The translations under genes and the position numbers were made by a program. DNA of 64,000 nucleotides, from the NCBI GenBank assembly GCA_040437565.1, contig JBDOQK010000038.1, positions 289,540 through 353,539 on the forward strand, written 5' to 3'. Shown here piece by piece: positions 36,088-46,215 of the stretch. Source of the stretch: Albugo candida (Eukaryota > Oomycota > Peronosporomycetes > Albuginales). The notes beneath the pieces are model-generated. The model had not been told where the DNA came from, did no database searches, and worked only from the letters and a program-made list of their open reading frames with translations. Numbering within the stretch: the first letter of the stretch is position 1; each line of letters begins with the position of its first letter.

Positions 36088-36729
36088 ATGAAGATATCTA
36101 TCATCATTTACATGCTTCAACAAGCGATTGGTGTTTTTGGAAATAACCCCAGATGTGAGTTTACTGGCAGGATGAAATGTAGCTGGGAAGAAATTGATGG
36201 TTATAAGCATGAGTTCACGATCAAATATATTGATTCTAAACGTGTTGTTTACTGTGATAGAGAACCAAACTCAAAAGAGATGACAATTGGTTCATGGCCG
36301 TGGATCGGTTGTGAGTACGCAAATACTTTCAAGAAGGACTTTGTGTCTTTTAGTGATAAACAACAAGAGGTGACCAAAGCCGAAGCCAGTACATGGGATT
36401 TAACTTACTTCGCCACAATTGTGTCTCGCCTTGGTGTAAATTTCGGGCCTCACGAAATTAGTTTCGACTTGAACGAAAACGCAGAATGCAAGGTATCAAG
36501 TAATGTTTTTAATTATCTCAAAGAAAACCTACTACATGATCTTTGCATAAAAGTACACGAACGCGAGTTTTGTCCCATTTTTCAGGAAAAAATGGACATC
36601 AAGGTGTGCGTGGCAAAAGACGATTCATTTGTATTAAATATTGGAGCTATGATTCATTATAACGCACGCTTTGTGAATACACGTGAAAGAGGTTTTCAGG
36701 TCCAATTTGGGCTTGAAGCAGAGCAATAA
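36088..36729 (+). CDS. Q-family small secreted Cys-rich protein (Q2)
   Basis: Paralogue of Q1: 213 residues, same signal peptide (identical through residue 21), cysteines at 23, 31, 56, 75, 153, 162 and 174 plus an extra one at 134. About 51 of 209 aligned residues differ from Q1. I found only about four to six silent codon changes between the two, whereas the about 370 bp of 3' flank differ by only about 4 percent. The 5' homology stops about 42 bp before the ATG, where a foldback element begins, so its promoter is not the Q1 promoter. Function unknown; secreted effector candidate by inference. Confidence 0.7.
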   Translation: MKISIIIYMLQQAIGVFGNNPRCEFTGRMKCSWEEIDGYKHEFTIKYIDSKRVVYCDREPNSKEMTIGSWPWIGCEYANTFKKDFVSFSDKQQEVTKAEASTWDLTYFATIVSRLGVNFGPHEISFDLNENAECKVSSNVFNYLKENLLHDLCIKVHEREFCPIFQEKMDIKVCVAKDDSFVLNIGAMIHYNARFVNTRERGFQVQFGLEAEQ

Positions 36730-37029
36730 TAAGTTCGGGTTTATATTTGCGAGTTGTTGACTTCTGCTCCTTTCAAGCACCAGTATCTCATTTCAGGGGG
36801 AAGTTTCTCTCCTACAAATTATGATGATTTGTCCTCTATTTGCTATTTGGATATGTAGACCATGCTAGTTGAGACATGAACACAAAAACCGCTTTTTCTC
36901 AACTAAAGTCGTTGCGAGCACTCGAAAAAGTTCAAATACCTGATCACGAGTCTGTGTGGTAATGAGTCCTAGACTCATCAAACCGACTACATCTGATACA
37001 ATACTTATCAAAACTTATTCATGAACCAT

Positions 37030-37800
37030 GGGAATCAGATGTTCCATTGCATCATACGAAATGCTGCACGGAGTGGTAGGCGACCAAGTAGAAGATGCAA
37101 TCTGAATTAGAAAAACATCATATGTTCTTTTGCAGCCTTCAAGGTTTCTACGCCCCTAGCATGGTAATTTGTATAAGGCATATGTATACCCGGATTAAGG
37201 AGTCGATTCACTACTATCGCTGCCGTCCATAATGATGAAAGCCGTCAGTATTAATGCTTTCATCGAGCTAACATTATGAAATAGAGCTTGATAGTGATCT
37301 AACTGAAGGACCAAAAAAAAAAAGAAAAAAAAAGGGGTCTCCGTACCCAGCTCAGTTGAAGGTGTCTATATTACTAGAATTAGACTAACTGACTTCTCTA
37401 GTTGCNNNNNNNNNNNNNNNNNNNNNNNNNNNNNNNNNNNNNNNNNNNNNNNNNNNNNNNNNNNNNNNNNNNNNNNNNNNNNNNNNNNNNNNNNNNNNNN
37501 NNNNNAATCAGATGTTCCATTGCATCATACGAAATGCTGCACGGAGTGGTAGGCGACCAAGTAGAAGATGCAATCTGAATTAGAAAAACATCATATGTTC
37601 TTCTGCAGCCTTCAAGGTTTCTACGCCCCTAGCATGGTAATTTGTATAAGGCATATGTATACCCGGATTAAGGAGTCGATTCACTACTATCGCTACCGTC
37701 CATAATGATGAATGCCGTCAGTATTAATGCTTTCATCGAGCTAACACTGTGAAATAGAGCTTGATAGTGATCTAACTCAAGGACCATGATAATGTGATCC
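37030..37800. repeat. Duplicated segment around gap 37406-37505 with a presence/absence insertion
   Basis: 37031-37308 and 37506-37783 are the same sequence with few differences. After the shared GGACCA the left copy continues into an A-rich run and element X, whereas the right copy continues into unique DNA. This is best read as two haplotypes, one of them carrying an insertion. It is also shared with the 3' flank of Q1 (33640-33715). Confidence 0.65.
37307..37405 (+). mobile_element. A-rich tract plus element X insertion
   Basis: A run of about 26 A with one G (37307-37333) is followed by GGGGTCTCCGTACCCAGCTC and the rest of element X, which stops at the gap. The GGGGTC/TACCC head is shared with the SINEs at 46013 and 57442. 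Copies also occur at 33908 (inverted) and 56358/57110. Confidence 0.55.
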
Positions 37801-38029
37801 CCATGTAATCCACCACTAAACAATTGAATTACCCTTGTATGCCCATCCTTCAGTATTGGCACGAAGCCTCGAGACAAACATTTTCTTCGTCGTAACGCTA
37901 CTTCATGAAAAGTATACACTCATTTCAGATCGCTCAATGGTAGCAATTAGACACATGAGAGCGATGAAACCTCTGTTGTGCCTAGAAAGGGTCCCAAAGT
38001 CAGTACATTCAGGCACTCCTTTAAACATA

Positions 38030-38376
38030 AACCGGGTATTCAGTATCATGGATAGCTGCGAAATTATACGTATGGGATGCAATTATGCTCGTCCTTGGCC
38101 TCGGACTAAGTCCAAAGGCGAAGCTTGTTTTTTTTGTATGCCGCGCAATCCTTCAAAGGCACATAAGAGCAATCTTAGCTGCAGGAGGAAGCGGATCGAA
38201 CGAAACAAAAGTAATTTATCGTGAAAACACCAAAGTACGCAATAATTACATGCATACTATCACTACCATCTACTTGATCCTCAGGCGATCAGATCGCAGT
38301 TGGTAGCGCTGATGCGGCGATTGGAATCATTGATGTTTCGGATCCTGTGAAAGTGAATTACACATGATTCATTGAC
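38030..38376 (+). pseudogene. Decayed copy of the 3' end of the WD40 gene
   Basis: Matches the last two exons and the intron before them of the WD40 gene at 17486-17880, in inverted orientation. Shared blocks include SKGEACF, AAGGSGSNET, the TKV exon end and GSADAAIGIIDVSDPVK. Intron sequence (GTATCATGGATAG) is also present, so the copy came from DNA and not from a spliced transcript. Several frame changes and an altered stop show it is not functional. It ends where the decayed F-BAR copy begins, as in the original pair. Confidence 0.75.
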
Positions 38377-38384
38377 ATATTATT

Positions 38385-39395
38385 GCGTTTCCAAGGCAAT
38401 TTTGCGCTTCACGAAGGAGATTGAAATAACTTGTTGCGTCATTCGCCTGAAGTAGTTGGAAGATAGCTACTTCTTCGCCATTTTTCTTCGATTTTTCGAC
38501 TACCGAATTCAATACGACATTTCACAAGCGGAATGGAAATACTTTGCGTTGCATGCGATAGAAATGATAGCCAATCAGTAGATTCAATGAGTCCATTGAC
38601 ATTGACATCAAACATACCAAACAGCGATCCAAAGTGATGACAACAACAGTCGATTTCCACGATTTGTAAAGAGAACCGATAAAATGGGAGAGATAACGAC
38701 AAATTAGCGTACCAGAGGGCTTTGAACCGGTGACGGGATGGACAGGGGAGCCTGAATCCAATTGCATTTGAAGTGCCGCTGCGTCTCCTCAAACGATAAC
38801 ACCCGTGTCATAGAATCTAATGAATCACGATGACATACGCTTCGGGAAGTCCGTCAAATTGTTGCAGCAAATCTTTCGGATACACGCACTACCGTCCACA
38901 ATGAGTTTAAAGTACTTCGTGGATTCCTGTGGAAGGCAGTCGTAACCCTGCAGCAGTCGTCTATTCTGAAATCGCCTGCATCGTTTGTACGGATCAATCC
39001 TCATGCAAGAAGGATCCTCTTTGAGTGACTCAATGGATCGAATTTGTGTAGTGACTCGAAGGCGTCCTGATAAGTTGTGAAAGGACTTGGAGAAGAGGGG
39101 CCTTCTGCTCGGGTTTGGAGGTTGAGCGTATCGAGCACGCTTGGATCGCTTCAACGAACACTTTACCATAGTAAGGAGTTTGACACACATTGAACGACAA
39201 TTCAATGAAAAAAGCAAAGAAGCATCATAAAAGCTTACCGTGTTCAAGCGCTTGAGCAGAAATTGCCGTAACTGCTAAATTTGTCCATTTCCAAAACGTC
39301 ATTTCCGCCTGAAAACGATCTCAATACGCGCAATTCAGCGCAAAGGGAGGTTTGAAATGCTTCACACGTTCTGGTTCCAGAACTACATCGTCAAA
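38385..39395 (-). pseudogene. Decayed inverted copy of the F-BAR/PH-like gene
   Basis: Matches 15990-17467 on the opposite strand. Blocks include ERVKHFKPPFALN, DRFQAEMTF, the exon 2 start near 39190 (SMCVKLLTMVKCS), an ESLKEDPSC part, the IPSPVQSPL exon end, and FDVNGLIESTDWLSFLSHATQ of the PH-like part. Several frame changes and an internal deletion of much of exon 2 (about 39080 to 38990) make it non-functional. The first 30 or so codons of the original are missing: similarity ends at about 39395, six bases from the ATG of the P-family gene. Confidence 0.75.
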
Positions 39396-39400
39396 TAATA

Positions 39401-39832
39401 ATGTTCAGACGCTTACACCCTTTCATCCTTCCTGTTTTGGTATTTTCGGTAGATCTTAAGCGAAGAATTGACGTGATGACAAGTTCAACGTTCAAGAATA
39501 TCGAATATCATTTGGTGTTCAAGTTACCTCTCGAGTCTACAATCTGTTTTGGTGTAGTTCAGGGTTCTTTTGACAATGTAATAGCAGCGTATATGCCTGT
39601 AGACCCTACGGAGATTACCTGCAAATTGGTGAAGAATTATAAAGCGAAGCAGTTTGAGTACCTTACACAGGATGGTCGATATGTCGCTCTGTTTGGTGTC
39701 GAGTCCACTGCTCCTTTTATTGGCAGTAGCGGAGCATGCATGAATTTATTTGATTGCGCTAGACCCAGTCTATGTATCAAAGGCAAGTGCTCCAATAACG
39801 CACCAGGCGTCGTCAGTGGATTCTTATCATAA
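39401..39832 (+). CDS. P-family secreted Cys-rich protein, shorter copy (P2)
   Basis: 143 codons, signal peptide at about 1-16 (MFRRLHPFILPVLVFS), then cysteines at 49, 74, 113, 119, 125 and 130. C113-x5-C119-x5-C125 has exactly the spacing of P1 (124, 130, 136), and C130-x5-G136 matches C147-x5-G153. The protein ends soon after this signature, and weaker similarity to the P1 tail can still be seen up to about 39960, so the C-terminal part seems decayed; the copy may be a pseudogene. It starts at the very edge of the decayed F-BAR copy, and P1 is also the neighbour of the intact F-BAR gene, so both loci may descend from one block. Confidence 0.55.
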   Translation: MFRRLHPFILPVLVFSVDLKRRIDVMTSSTFKNIEYHLVFKLPLESTICFGVVQGSFDNVIAAYMPVDPTEITCKLVKNYKAKQFEYLTQDGRYVALFGVESTAPFIGSSGACMNLFDCARPSLCIKGKCSNNAPGVVSGFLS

Positions 39833-39980
39833 TTTTGAGATTGGAACTGTAGCTCGAAAAAGAAGAGTTGTTTACATTGTGCGCGGTCAAAACTACCAGC
39901 AAGAAATCGTGTTCTTTGACTGTCACTTTTCTTTGTTTCCTTTCTCTAGCATTCCGTGTTCGGCAGTAGCGGACGTGTGA

Positions 39981-41437
39981 ACCGTGTCATCTGCAGCACT
40001 ATGTACGACGAAGTGCTATCCGAAAAGACGCAACGTGAACATTGTATGAAGTCGCTGTTCGGATGATATTCAATGCTCATCCTCGCACGACCTATTTCGA
40101 TATCGCTGTATATTAGAAGCGGTCGAACTCTTTTTATCTGTATTCTGACTCTTGTCTTGTGTTTATTTTATATTCAGAGGGCGGAAATCTCCACTTAAGT
40201 AACGTTTTGCGAAAGTTTCTCTGTTGGCATGTTAGTGGAATTCCAAAGTATGAATATCGGGTTGTTTGAACTTACTCTTGTTGCGCTGACTACTTACTAG
40301 GAAATAGACAATAGAGAATAGATACTGGAAAATGAAGAAAAACNNNNNNNNNNNNNNNNNNNNNNNNNNNNNNNNNNNNNNNNNNNNNNNNNNNNNNNNN
40401 NNNNNNNNNNNNNNNNNNNNNNNNNNNNNNNNNNNNNNNNNNNCTGGAAAATGAAGAAAAACCTAAGGAATAAACACCAGACACTAAACACTGATATGAA
40501 TGGAGACAAGATGAGCACGAACGAAATCGTACTGCTTGCCTATGAGTTATATTTGATATATACAACGACGCTGAAGTTCATGAATCATTCCACTATCCCC
40601 GCGTATTAAAGGACGCATTATTACGAGATCAAGCGAAATGTCTCAAGAACTGCTTAGCATGAAACGACTTCATTTTACGGAAGAATTGAAGTAGACAAGC
40701 AGTCTCACCGGCTATCCAGAGTAATCTAAAAATGACAATAATTTTGCTACTTTCTAAGAGAGGCGTTGGTATCTTGCGCTTTGAAGATTTCATGGCACCC
40801 CAATCCAATATGACAACTTGTAAGCTTTGAGAACGCGTTTCCTCCTAAAGCAATAGCGTGATGGCCATCATATTGAAACGTCTGGATGGAAATCAAAGAA
40901 TCATCAATGTTTTTCTTGTATCGTAGCAGGAAGTTGATGAAGCCCTTAGAATGCTCGATATCGTTGTTTTACCGTCCGACAAGAAAAGTTAATTGGATCT
41001 CTTATTCGGCTTGCGGAATTTGCTATTGCCGGATTGGAGATAAAAGATGGAGCATAAGAGACCAACTAATTCTAGTACGCCATTTGAAGCGTACGGATAA
41101 TATTGCACGGTAATCAAAGATGAGAAGTCTTTAAAATGCCGAGATGCATTGCTCTAGTTTGATTCTGTATAGGCTTTCACCATTAAAGCTTTTCGTTCAC
41201 GCCAATGTAAATGACGGTATCACCATCTATACGTAAAGCATGTATCCGGTACATGAAATGCTTTTCAGAACAACACCAAATAATGCTCAAACTTTATCGA
41301 AATAAAATCCTTGGAGCTCGCGAGGAGCACTCGGCAACAGTTTGACCGATGATCGATATGGTTCATAAAATACCTACTGCTTAGTCGATCACGGGAAATC
41401 ATGGGAACTTTTAGGTATGAACAGATGACGTCACCAA
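39981..41437. other. No recognised gene; gap 40344-40443
   Basis: The gap is flanked by a 19-bp overlap (40325-40343 and 40444-40462). Short frames only. Confidence 0.4.
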
Positions 41438-42600
41438 TCACAATGATCGGCGAATTTTAACCGCATTACTTTCGTTACTGTGCTTATTTGTCTGTTTGCT
41501 TTGTGCGCAGGCCAAGTAGCTGATATGCCCAGTATTAGTCAGCTTGATATCAGCCTCAGAGTCATGTCCATCACCCTTCACGATTATAATAATCGCCTCA
41601 TTTGGTGAACCAAGTCCACGAAACCCTTCAATCGAATTACCATCGTAAACTGAAGTGATCAAGACATCATTGATACGATCAACGTCCATGATGGATGCAT
41701 CACCAGGTTGAAAGAACATAACACGCATTCCTTCACGGTATTCAAGAAAGCATCCCTTCTTTTTCATTATGTACGGAAAGAAATAATGTCACGCCGCCAA
41801 TTAGATGCGTATTGAACATCGAGAAGTCGGATGGTCTGCGCAATATCAAGTGCCTTGACCTGGGTCATCACACTTCTTTTTTTTGTGGTCCTGAAAAGTC
41901 CCCCATAAGACGCTGCTGGTAAAAATTCGTTATGGCTGTCGCCTGCATCGTCCATCAGGCTTGATAATTGATAAAATGTCGTCCGAGCTACGGTTTGAAA
42001 CCCAGTTGCTGGTTGACCGGATCGGTCTTCGCTAAATGTTAAAATGGAAGCTTCATCTTGTATTTTCTTAGCTTTATTCGGGCAAACAGCCTTAAGTTGA
42101 CCAGTTCTTTCAAAATGATATCATTATTTCGAGAATTGATCTTCAGAACATTTCTTGACCTTTTCAAACTTTCCTAGTTCGTTCGACGTCCACCGAAACG
42201 TGTGAATCGAATGGAGAGCTCTGTTCGATTGTGCAAATTGGACAAGCTCTTCCGCCTTTTGTACTAATGTAGATCTATTCCGGTCCAAACTGGACGATAT
42301 CGTCGTGTATTCAAAAAAAGACTTTCCGTGCCTGCGCACTCATCACTCACAGATGTCAGATATAAAAAAGGTCCCTTGCGGCTACGCTACGATAACTTGG
42401 TCGCAATAAACAACATTAAGGTCTGGGCAGGTGTTATCTTGGTTTTGAAAGTCTGGAGCAAACTGCAGCGCATGCTGCAATGTTTGACTCTCATATCACC
42501 ACGTCTCTACCTGCCGACGATAATATTCATGGAAAAAACCTGCAAGGGGTTGACCTAGAACATCACCCTTGATGTCTACAAGCAACTCAAAAACGCAGAA
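41438..42600 (-). mobile_element. Ty1/copia fossil: gag to GAG-pre-integrase region
   Basis: Minus-strand remains of the 5' half of a copia element of the type common in oomycetes. Parts in order: a gag helical region with QVETWW and ITPAQTLMLF (about 42550-42420), the QKAEELVQFAQSNRA block (about 42250), an ASYGGLFRTTKKRSVMTQ segment with LLDVQYASNW (about 41920-41790), and the KGCFLEYREGMRVM / IMDVDRINDVLI block typical of the GAG-pre-integrase region (41755-41650). The element is broken in several places and both ends are missing. Confidence 0.65.
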
Positions 42601-45600
42601 ACGCTCGGAGAAGGCAACTTGTCGCATATTATTTGCCCCATTTAATAAACCCACTATCAAGTACATGGTCTAGTTCTTTTACCTCGAAAGTTTGCAGTGT
42701 CAATACTTGTTGGCGACCATCCTTTACGCATTCGGGTGCCTGATTAGGTATGCGTATACCAAGTCCTGGTTGCTACCAACCTGGGCACATTCTTGCACAT
42801 ACACCCTGCCCATGAAGGCCAGGCTCAGTTCCCTGACCCATTCCATGGTTGCCATCGACCTTGGGCGATGGTTTAATTATATCAGCAGCATAAGCTGTTT
42901 TTGGGGCACCAAAGTAGGCAGCCGGAAAGACATGTGACGAACGTTTGTATGGTGGGAATGCTCAAAATTCTGGAGCTTCATACCTACCCCTGATCCCAAA
43001 TCCGAACTAAGAGCGCTTGAATGTGCACAGTCCTTGCGATTTTTGTTGACTTATCCGGCATTCGAGAATTCAATCCTACACATCCACTCCGACAGCTCTC
43101 CAAGCATGGCGAGCATCTTTTCCAGTTCGGCCGCGGGCAACGCCGACGTTTCCTCCCATTGCTTTCGATGTTCAGGACACGACCAACGACCATCACAGTG
43201 GTTCTATCTTGTTGATCTGCGCCATCAACACGTTCCTTTGCTCTCACAACCGGTTGGAGGTATTTGATATGCACTTGTTTCAATAGAGGTAGAAGTAGAA
43301 GTAAAAGTAAAATATTTTTAGCATGAATCTTGTTTGTCAACGCTACAAGTTGCTTGTGCAACGGCAATACAAAATTGACTTGTCACATTATGTTCGTGTG
43401 GCCTAAGTGGTGATTGACTCTCCTCGTTCCATCTGTCATGTTATCACCAAGCAGCCATTCAGGTGAGGTCAGACTTTACCTGTAATGCGTCCAGCACTCG
43501 ATACTCAAAACCTATTACGACCTATCCGAAATGTTCACTTCTGATACATTTTCCCTTCAACTTATTCCATTAGAAAACCATAACTTAATTTGCTCGGAAA
43601 GTATTCATGTCATGAATGCTCCACGAATGTTATGAACGTTGTTCAGACATCAGACATATCACTCCCTTCTAATCGAAAACTTGGTTGATTTGGTCTTTGT
43701 CTGCTCCAGCATAGCCAGTTGCGTACTTATACTTCACCATTCAGTGAAATCTATGTCAATTTTCGATTAGCTCAGCTCCACAATTCCAATACGATTGCTT
43801 GATGATAAGCCTTTATTTGTGATTCTGTCGCTTTCTGATGAAAAGTGACAAAGTAAAATTTCTACGAAAACCGGACACGTAACATCACATCAGCGTCGCG
43901 ATATATTTGATGCCGATCGAGTAACGTGCTTGGTTAGTTATGCGTTCAAACGTTTTCTCACCTCTACGAGAATCCATCCACGTATCCTCGTTCCTATTTT
44001 CCTAATATCCAGAAAAGATGAAAGCTATCGGTATACAGCGTCGTACATCTATCAGCTACGCATGTATCGAGCAGAACTATGAAACTCTAGCAAAAACGAC
44101 CCTTTGTCACATATGTCACTTCTGGATAGACCCCTTTCGTTCAAGATTGAACAAAGTGGCGTAGAGAAGTGCAAATCGTTTTGCTCTGGCTAGAATTACG
44201 CACCTACTGCAACAACGTTGTAAAGCAGCTTTGAGTGCGATTCATGGTTGCAACGACATTTTATTCTTGAAGACGAGTCGATTTATGAGGTACTTCATCG
44301 GAGCACTACAAAACACAACCGATGCAGAAGAATCCTATCAAAAGCCTTGTACAATCTTCCGTACCAATCATGAGGGAAAAAAAACTGATCGATGGGAACG
44401 AAAAGGATCAACCGTCATGTTTGAAAAATTGGAAGTTTTGCGATTCTCGCACGAATAGAGCGATCCATTTAAGATACAGTAGTTCTTGCATTGTCCAACT
44501 TTGATGTAGTAACTTTACGATTGATCAACAACCAACTATCCCGGTAGTGCAGATACTGTGTTCATTGGTTACTAATGTTAATTACTACATAAAGAAACAG
44601 CGCCGTTGTTTTCATATCTACGACATCTATGTCGAAGCTGTCCTGATTCGAATTTTCTAACAAGCTAAAAAAAATAATCGATTGCTATAGGAATAGCCAT
44701 CAGGATGTCTACTTCGTGAGCTTTGCCCGTCAGTCCGATACGCGAACACCGATGCGGTTCCCACCTTAGCCGCACAATGACGATTTAAACGGGTATAAAT
44801 CAATGACAAATTTAATGGATGCTGACCTCGATAGGCAAGCTTAATGATGTGGTCGACTAATCCTGCTTGATCCTTAATTTTAATTTCTTTCCAGTCAAGA
44901 TGGGTTGATCCGACATACTCTTCTTCAAATTTGTCTATTGCCTCGTTTTTTTATACATGATCACGTATAATGAGCAAACTAAATATATTCTTGTCCACCA
45001 GAAAAATCTCACCAATTATCATTCATTCGAAAATTAGATCTACTCTTACCACCAAGTCGGCTTTAGGTGAGCGCAACTGTCTCGAATACAATGGTTATGA
45101 CCAGTAGGATGTTTTGCGAGGGAAGAGGCATCTGCCAGTACAACTGTCTTACCGGGATCACCGGTCACCGCTTTCATGAGTGTGCTGACTAATGCTGCGC
45201 GTACAATGCTGCCTCAACGCAGAGTAAACGATTGGAACGCTCGTTTCGTAAAAGCAGCTGGTTGTGCGTGGGGAGAGATAAAAAAGAAGAAGACGAAGAC
45301 ATGCCTTTTGGAAAAGGTTTCCACTTTAAAGAGAACGACACCTTACTAAGCTCGGACCGCCAAAATAGCCATGTATAAGAGGTGGCCCTACATCTTGAAA
45401 TGTAAGGTTTAGGTTAGCGCTTGTTGGTTCATCAGATAAAAACTGCAAATTGCCGCAAAAGTTCCCATATGATAGGTTGTAAAACAAGTCGAAGTGTCGG
45501 CGCTGACTGTGGCTACGACGCTGTAGGTCTTGTTTCTAGGGCTTAAGCTTATCGATCTTAGAAAATCGCATAACGACTGAGGAATCTGAAATAATTTACG

Positions 45601-46012
45601 CATCGGCATCGAAACTCCCGTCGAATGGATACTATCGCACATATTGGGAGCATTGTGTCGATGTTAAAATTCTCCATTGGCATTTGAAATGTTGTCGTAA
45701 CTCCGAACAGTAAAAAGTTGGATCATCGACAAACTAGTGGGCCGTAGTGCCAAAACGAGAAACTGGACCGAAAGCATTCGCCGCGCTTTGTAGTAGGCGC
45801 TGTTGTTTCAGAGAAAATTGTTGAAAGAGTGAAAGTTTGGAAGAATACTGTTTGACTCGATGAACAAACGAAGAAGTTGATAATTTCAGCTAGTGATACA
45901 GAGCATCAAGTGTGGGGCTCACAACTGAATGATATGAGGAGATAATTGATAGCGTTAAAGTATGGAGCATACGTGAACTTTTATTGTGGAAAAGTACTAT
46001 TTCCATGTTCTG
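42601..46012. other. No recognised gene
   Basis: The first few hundred bases may still belong to the copia fossil. Beyond 43.4 kb only short frames were seen and no repeat was recognised. Confidence 0.4.
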
Positions 46013-46215
46013 GTGTCCGTACTCAGCTCAGTCGGACAGGCACTTGAGCGCACGGACCCCCTGCAGGAGGTCGTTATTTTTGATCCCCGGCATATCTACC
46101 TCCCTAGGTTTGAAGTCAGACTTAAGTGATATTCACACGGTCAGGGACTCATGATAGGATAAGGAAGGTAGTTTAAGAACCAGATAAACAGTGTAATGAA
46201 ATCCTTGACAAAGTA
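46013..46215 (+). mobile_element. tRNA-derived SINE, copy 1
   Basis: Begins with GTCCGTACTCAGCTCAGTC, a polymerase III A-box-like head, then GCGCACGGACCCC, and a degraded B box (TTTTTGATCC). The body CTCCCTAGGTTTGAAGTC and the 3' end AGTGTAATGAAAT...GACAAAGTA are shared with the copies at 57442 and 62504. About 45 bp of the middle present in the other copies are missing here. No coding content. Confidence 0.8.

Noticed and set aside
42984-43367. Leu-rich membrane or secreted protein (minus frame)
   Set aside because: The Leu run comes from a simple repeat read in one frame; no other support.
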